Source: Bacillota bacterium | Lineage (GTDB): Bacteria > Bacillota > Clostridia > Acetivibrionales > DSM-1351 | Length of the DNA stretch: 64,000 nucleotides | Direction of reading: 5' to 3' | NCBI GenBank assembly: GCA_023433945.1 | Contig: JAEYTP010000142.1 | Location: 1 to 64,000 of the forward strand | Shown: piece after piece, positions 60,173-64,000 of the stretch | Numbering within the stretch: the first letter of the stretch is position 1 | How the letters are laid out: each line of letters begins with the position of its first letter | Notes under the pieces: generated by a model | Seen by the model: the letters and a program-made list of their open reading frames with translations, nothing else | Database searches by the model: none | What the model was told of the DNA's origin: nothing | Position numbers and translations under genes: made by a program

Positions 60173-61375
60173 ATGTTACTTTTGAGAATATGGAATTATC
60201 TTAGGGGATATGTTATTATTATTGTTGAAGGCTATTTCCTTGAAAAATTTATTAACATATGTACCCATAGACAATTACTATTATGGAACGTTAAGTACAG
60301 GGAAAGAAACAAAATGACAATGAGCATGAGTATTGAGGCGTTTAAGCAGCTCAGACCCATTGCTTTTAAGTCTCGTTGCAGGGTACATATATTAAAGAAA
60401 AAAGGGCTTCCGTTTACCTTGCACAAGTACAAGAATCGTAAGGCGTTTATAGCGGGAGCATTGGCATTTTTTGCAGTATTTTTTTTAATGACCTCTTTTA
60501 TTTGGGATGTTTCTGTAACTGGAAATGAAAAAATAAAGACGGAGGCTATTCTGCAAAAGTTGTATGAACATGGTATTAAGCCGGGAAGTTTTAAGCTTGG
60601 AATGGATATAGATGAAGTGTCGGACAAAATTCTACTTGAGACAAAAGATCTTGCAAGAATGAGCATTGCTGTCAAGGGAACTAAGGTTACTGTTAATGTA
60701 GCAGAGAGAATTATGCCACCCGATTTAATTGACAAAAAAAAGCCATGTAATATTGTTTCTACAAAGGATGGAGTTATTGTTTCTATTACGGCAAAAGAAG
60801 GCAAGGAAGCAGTTAAGCCTGGTCAAACAGTTATAAAAGGTCAGCTTTTGATTTCTGGTACTATTATGAAAAAGGACAAACCTGAAGAACAGCTTATGAC
60901 GGTGCATTCGATGGGAAGTGTTAAGGCTAGAACTTGGTATGAAGCATCTTCTCTTGTTGATACTAAAGTAGTTGAAAATAGGAGGACAGGACAATACAAA
61001 AACCTATACACGCTCGATTTATTTACAAAAAATATAAAATTATTTCACGGCAAAATTCCATATAATAATTCTGAGCATGTTCAAATAAAAAATAAGCTGT
61101 CAATCGGGGATTACTTAGTTTTTCCTATTCAGTTGATAGCAGATAGATACTATGAATATGAGATTATGGAAAAACAAATAAGTATGGAGGATGCTAGAAC
61201 TGTTGCTGCTAGTAAAGCAATTCAATTAGCGATGAATCAGGTGCCTGAAGATGCAGAGGTGGTCAAGAAGGATGTATCTATCATACAGGGAGATAATGGT
61301 GTTAATACTGCTACGGCAATTATAGAATGCCTTGAAGAGATTGGTGTAACACAAGAGATTGGAGGACAAAACTAG
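60173..61375 (+). CDS. yqfD: Sporulation protein YqfD
   Basis: The 400-aa protein has an N-terminal cytoplasmic part (residues 1-95), one membrane helix (about 97-115) and a large extracytoplasmic domain (VSVTGNEKIKTEAILQKLYEHGIKPGSFK, VVENRRTGQYKNLYTLDL). This matches YqfD (SpoIV-like) of sporulation. It follows yqfC and immediately precedes phoH with only the TTG start separating them. Confidence 0.92.
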   Translation: MLLLRIWNYLRGYVIIIVEGYFLEKFINICTHRQLLLWNVKYRERNKMTMSMSIEAFKQLRPIAFKSRCRVHILKKKGLPFTLHKYKNRKAFIAGALAFFAVFFLMTSFIWDVSVTGNEKIKTEAILQKLYEHGIKPGSFKLGMDIDEVSDKILLETKDLARMSIAVKGTKVTVNVAERIMPPDLIDKKKPCNIVSTKDGVIVSITAKEGKEAVKPGQTVIKGQLLISGTIMKKDKPEEQLMTVHSMGSVKARTWYEASSLVDTKVVENRRTGQYKNLYTLDLFTKNIKLFHGKIPYNNSEHVQIKNKLSIGDYLVFPIQLIADRYYEYEIMEKQISMEDARTVAASKAIQLAMNQVPEDAEVVKKDVSIIQGDNGVNTATAIIECLEEIGVTQEIGGQN

Positions 61376-62347
61376 TTGGATGATATAATTGAAAAGGGTT
61401 TGGACTTTGTAAGCATGGAACATGCCATGAATGTATTTGGAAATTACGATGAAAACATTAGGCTGTTAGAAGAGGCTTATAAGGTTAAGGTGCTGACACG
61501 TGGAACTACAATAAGGATTTGTGGTGAAGAAAAGAATGTAGAGAACACAGAGTCGGTTGTAAAAAAGCTTTTGGAAATATCGAGACAAGGTGAGACTATT
61601 ACAAGGCAAAATGTAATTTATCTTATTGGTCTTTCAGATGATAAGGAAATAGAGAAGGCAGATGAATACCTCAAAGATTCGGTATGCCTCACAGCAAAAG
61701 GCAAACAAATCAAGTACAAAACACGGGGGCAAAAGAAGTACGTTGATGCTATAAAAAACAATGATATAGTTTTTGGAATTGGGCCTGCGGGTACTGGTAA
61801 AACCTTTCTGGCAGTTGCCATGGCAGTTACAGCTTTTAGAAATAAAGAAGTTGATAGAATCATTCTTACAAGGCCCGCTGTTGAAGCAGGAGAAAAGCTG
61901 GGATTCTTGCCGGGGGACTTGCAAAACAAGGTGGATCCGTATTTAAGACCTTTGTATGATGGGTTATATGAAATCATGGGCGGTGACCTTTACGTTAAGT
62001 ACCTTGAAAGAGGCATGATAGAGATTGCACCTTTGGCTTATATGAGGGGTAGAACACTGGATAACTCTTTTATTATACTAGACGAGGCTCAGAATACTAC
62101 ACCAGAGCAGATGAAGATGTTTTTGACAAGACTTGGCTTTAACTCAAAGGCTGTTATTACCGGTGATATAACACAGGTAGATCTTCCAGGCGACAAGAAG
62201 TCCGGTTTGAAAGAAGCATCAAAGATTTTATCAGGAGTAGAAGGTCTAGAATTTGTATATCTCACAGAAAAGGATGTAGTGAGGCATGAACTCGTCCAAA
62301 GAATAATCAGGGCATATGACAAATATGATGCTGGTGACAAGAAATAG
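61376..62347 (+). CDS. PhoH-like ATPase
   Basis: The 323-aa protein has an N-terminal KH-like part and a PhoH ATPase with Walker A (GIGPAGTGKTFLAVAMAV), LTRPAVEAGEKLGFLPGDLQNKVDPYLRPLYD, DEAQNTTPEQMKMFLTRLG and TGDITQVDLP. The start codon is TTG 61376, abutting the yqfD stop. YbeZ/PhoH proteins act with YbeY in rRNA metabolism; ybeY usually lies further downstream, beyond this window. Confidence 0.93.
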   Translation: MDDIIEKGLDFVSMEHAMNVFGNYDENIRLLEEAYKVKVLTRGTTIRICGEEKNVENTESVVKKLLEISRQGETITRQNVIYLIGLSDDKEIEKADEYLKDSVCLTAKGKQIKYKTRGQKKYVDAIKNNDIVFGIGPAGTGKTFLAVAMAVTAFRNKEVDRIILTRPAVEAGEKLGFLPGDLQNKVDPYLRPLYDGLYEIMGGDLYVKYLERGMIEIAPLAYMRGRTLDNSFIILDEAQNTTPEQMKMFLTRLGFNSKAVITGDITQVDLPGDKKSGLKEASKILSGVEGLEFVYLTEKDVVRHELVQRIIRAYDKYDAGDKK

Positions 62348-62377
62348 ATAATTAAATTACTGTATGGGGGATTTAAA

Positions 62378-64000
62378 ATGACTAAAGACAAAAAAAGCAA
62401 GGGAAAGTTAAAGAGGGTTGTTCGCAACATTAATTTTCAGCGTGCTTTTTTGGCGATATTTACAGTGATGGTCATATTTTTTATTATTTTCAGCGGTGCA
62501 ATGCCAAAAAAGTACAAGCTTAGTTTAGGTGACATTTCTACGTATGATATTACCGCACCTAGAGATGTCGTAAATGAAACTCTTACAGAAAAAAACAGAC
62601 AGACTGCTGCTGAAAATGTACAACCAGTTACAAAAGAGGATACAAAGACCTTTTTTAACGTTATTAACAAAAAGGATAATTTTTTTAAGGTAATAAAAAA
62701 CGCTAGAAATAGTGTTAATACTCGAATGAGTATAATTGGAGTCACTCCAGATAGCAATACCTACTCGACCTATCTTGCTGAGTCCCAGACTATGGCTGCT
62801 AATACGCTTGCTACCGACATTAGTAACCAGGGTATTCAACTCTCACAAGACCAGGTAAACTATCTTGTTGTAAAGCTAAGCGATTCAATGCTCGAGGTCT
62901 TTGAAGACCTTACCAGACAGCTTCTTGCAGATAGTATGTCAGAAGGTATAACGGAGAGCAATTTTGCAATTCATTTACAAAGTATACAAAATAGCTTCAA
63001 AAGTAACCCCAATATATCTACCGAGCTCAAAACTATTGGCTCACAGCTCACGCAATCTATTTTGGAACCAAATAGGATGGTTGATTTAGAGGCTACTGAG
63101 ATTAAAAGAAATGAAGCAAAAAATGACCCTGCTAATATAATAAAGATAAAGAAGGGCTCAAGAATTATTAGTGTTGGAGAAGTAGTTTCAGAGGATAAGT
63201 ACAAAATTCTAGACGAACTCAACCTTCTAGAGACAAACAGAAAGTTTGATTATATATTTGCACTTGGTGTTTTCTCAACAATACTTTTTTTGTCTTTGCT
63301 TAGCATTCTTTTCATTAAAAAATACAATAAACACATTTATAGAAGCATAAAAGACCTTATATTAATCGCTAGTATAGTAATATTGATAATTGCTGTATCC
63401 CGTTATATTTATCCATATTTTGATGGATTGGCTATACCTGTATTTGTTGGAACCATGCTTATAGCAATTTTAATGAACGTAGAGCTTGCGGTGGTACTTA
63501 ATTTCTCTATGACAATAGCCATATCACTCATGTTAAAAGGCGATTACAAATTCATTTATCTAGGATTGATTTGTGGTGTAATTTCGGCATATCTAGCTAC
63601 TAGAACTCATCAAAGAAGCAGGCTTAGTATGAATGGTGCAGTGCTTGGCTTTATAAGCGTTATATTTATAGTTGGTTACAACCTGTTCCAAAAAGCTGAT
63701 TCTACAACCATACTAACAGAATCTGTTATTGTTTTCTGTAATGGTATACTTTCAATGGTATTTACTATTGGATTGCTTCCATTTCTGGAAACAACTTTTA
63801 ATGTTGCATCTCCTTTAAAACTTTTGGAATTGACCAATTCAAACCACCCACTTTTAAAGAGGTTGCTGATGGAAGCACCAGGTACTTATCATCATAGTAT
63901 TATGGTCGGAAATTTGGCAGAGGTTGCTACAGAGAATATAGGTGGTAACGCCTTGCTTTCAAGAGTAGGAGCATTTTTTCATGATATTGGCAAGATGAAG
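62378..64000 (+). CDS. PgpH/YqfF, 7TMR-HD c-di-AMP phosphodiesterase (3' end missing)
   Basis: The visible 541 codons include an N-terminal membrane helix, an extracytoplasmic domain (residues about 50-285), seven membrane helices (about 290-470) and the start of an HD domain (PLLKRLLMEAPGTYHHSIMVGNLAE, VGAFFHDIGKMK). HD-domain members of this family (PgpH) hydrolyse cyclic di-AMP. ATG 62378 follows TGGGGG. The gene continues beyond the window; order yqfC-yqfD-phoH-yqfF is conserved in Firmicutes. Confidence 0.94.
   Translation, partial: MTKDKKSKGKLKRVVRNINFQRAFLAIFTVMVIFFIIFSGAMPKKYKLSLGDISTYDITAPRDVVNETLTEKNRQTAAENVQPVTKEDTKTFFNVINKKDNFFKVIKNARNSVNTRMSIIGVTPDSNTYSTYLAESQTMAANTLATDISNQGIQLSQDQVNYLVVKLSDSMLEVFEDLTRQLLADSMSEGITESNFAIHLQSIQNSFKSNPNISTELKTIGSQLTQSILEPNRMVDLEATEIKRNEAKNDPANIIKIKKGSRIISVGEVVSEDKYKILDELNLLETNRKFDYIFALGVFSTILFLSLLSILFIKKYNKHIYRSIKDLILIASIVILIIAVSRYIYPYFDGLAIPVFVGTMLIAILMNVELAVVLNFSMTIAISLMLKGDYKFIYLGLICGVISAYLATRTHQRSRLSMNGAVLGFISVIFIVGYNLFQKADSTTILTESVIVFCNGILSMVFTIGLLPFLETTFNVASPLKLLELTNSNHPLLKRLLMEAPGTYHHSIMVGNLAEVATENIGGNALLSRVGAFFHDIGKMK

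Overview
The window is low-GC DNA from an anaerobic, endospore-forming Firmicute of class Clostridia. It carries sporulation genes (ylbJ, yqfC, yqfD, pdaA), a gerA-type germinant receptor operon, a TM1266-type hydrogenase regulator and a block of intracellular glycoside hydrolases. A cellulolytic Ruminiclostridium-like host is my best guess, by inference only; no rRNA is present to confirm it.

Layout. 1-5561: housekeeping (3' end of recG, rsmD, coaD, a coiled-coil protein, ylbJ, ilvE, hydrogenase regulator). 5562-11175: possible structured leader plus ECF S component, then three PLP enzymes headed by a MocR regulator, and a small membrane protein. 11381-22006: two peptide-antibiotic-type sensing and export loci, a BcrAB-like ABC system with histidine kinase and a complete BceRSAB-like set, with a GNAT acetyltransferase, a separately transcribed response regulator and two zinc-ribbon membrane proteins around them. 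22082-31690: tRNA-Pro, manganese-catalase-like coat protein, BlaI regulator, 3D-domain protein, a DacF-like protein lacking its catalytic serine, a ger operon with a fourth tiny membrane gene, and an SLT-like protein. 31773-40180: AraC regulator with GH4, GH13, GH2 and GH88/105 enzymes. 40431-42002: tandem GNAT and a CD3324-like regulator. 57318-64000: DUF881 pair, pdaA, and the conserved yqfC-yqfD-phoH-pgpH cluster, truncated by the window end.

The accessory region is 42367-57084, a 14.7 kb integrated element inserted in tRNA-Trp. A 46-bp direct repeat (the 3' part of tRNA-Trp) marks both ends. Inside are a tyrosine integrase, excisionase-type HTH proteins, a replication module with iteron-like repeats, a sigma-like regulator, an orphan HK97-type prohead protease and an HNH endonuclease gene followed by a cos-like sequence. 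No portal, major capsid, tail, holin or large terminase gene is visible, so it looks like a phage satellite (PICI-like) or a heavily reduced prophage.

Its cargo is the most interesting part. Between an intact HNH-cos-like module (50815-51230) and a second, truncated HNH-cos-like remnant (55224-55460) sit two candidate defence genes. One is a 678-aa protein joining a GHKL ATPase to a Shedu/DUF4263-like PD-(D/E)XK nuclease, behind a perfect LexA box. The other is a 374-aa RES-domain protein that keeps its R/E/S residues. A trypsin-like protease with an intact triad lies at the integrase end. I see no restriction-modification or CRISPR genes. Many intergenic gaps outside the element hold degenerate tandem repeats, and one recent 32-bp expansion has altered the C terminus of the GH88/105 enzyme.
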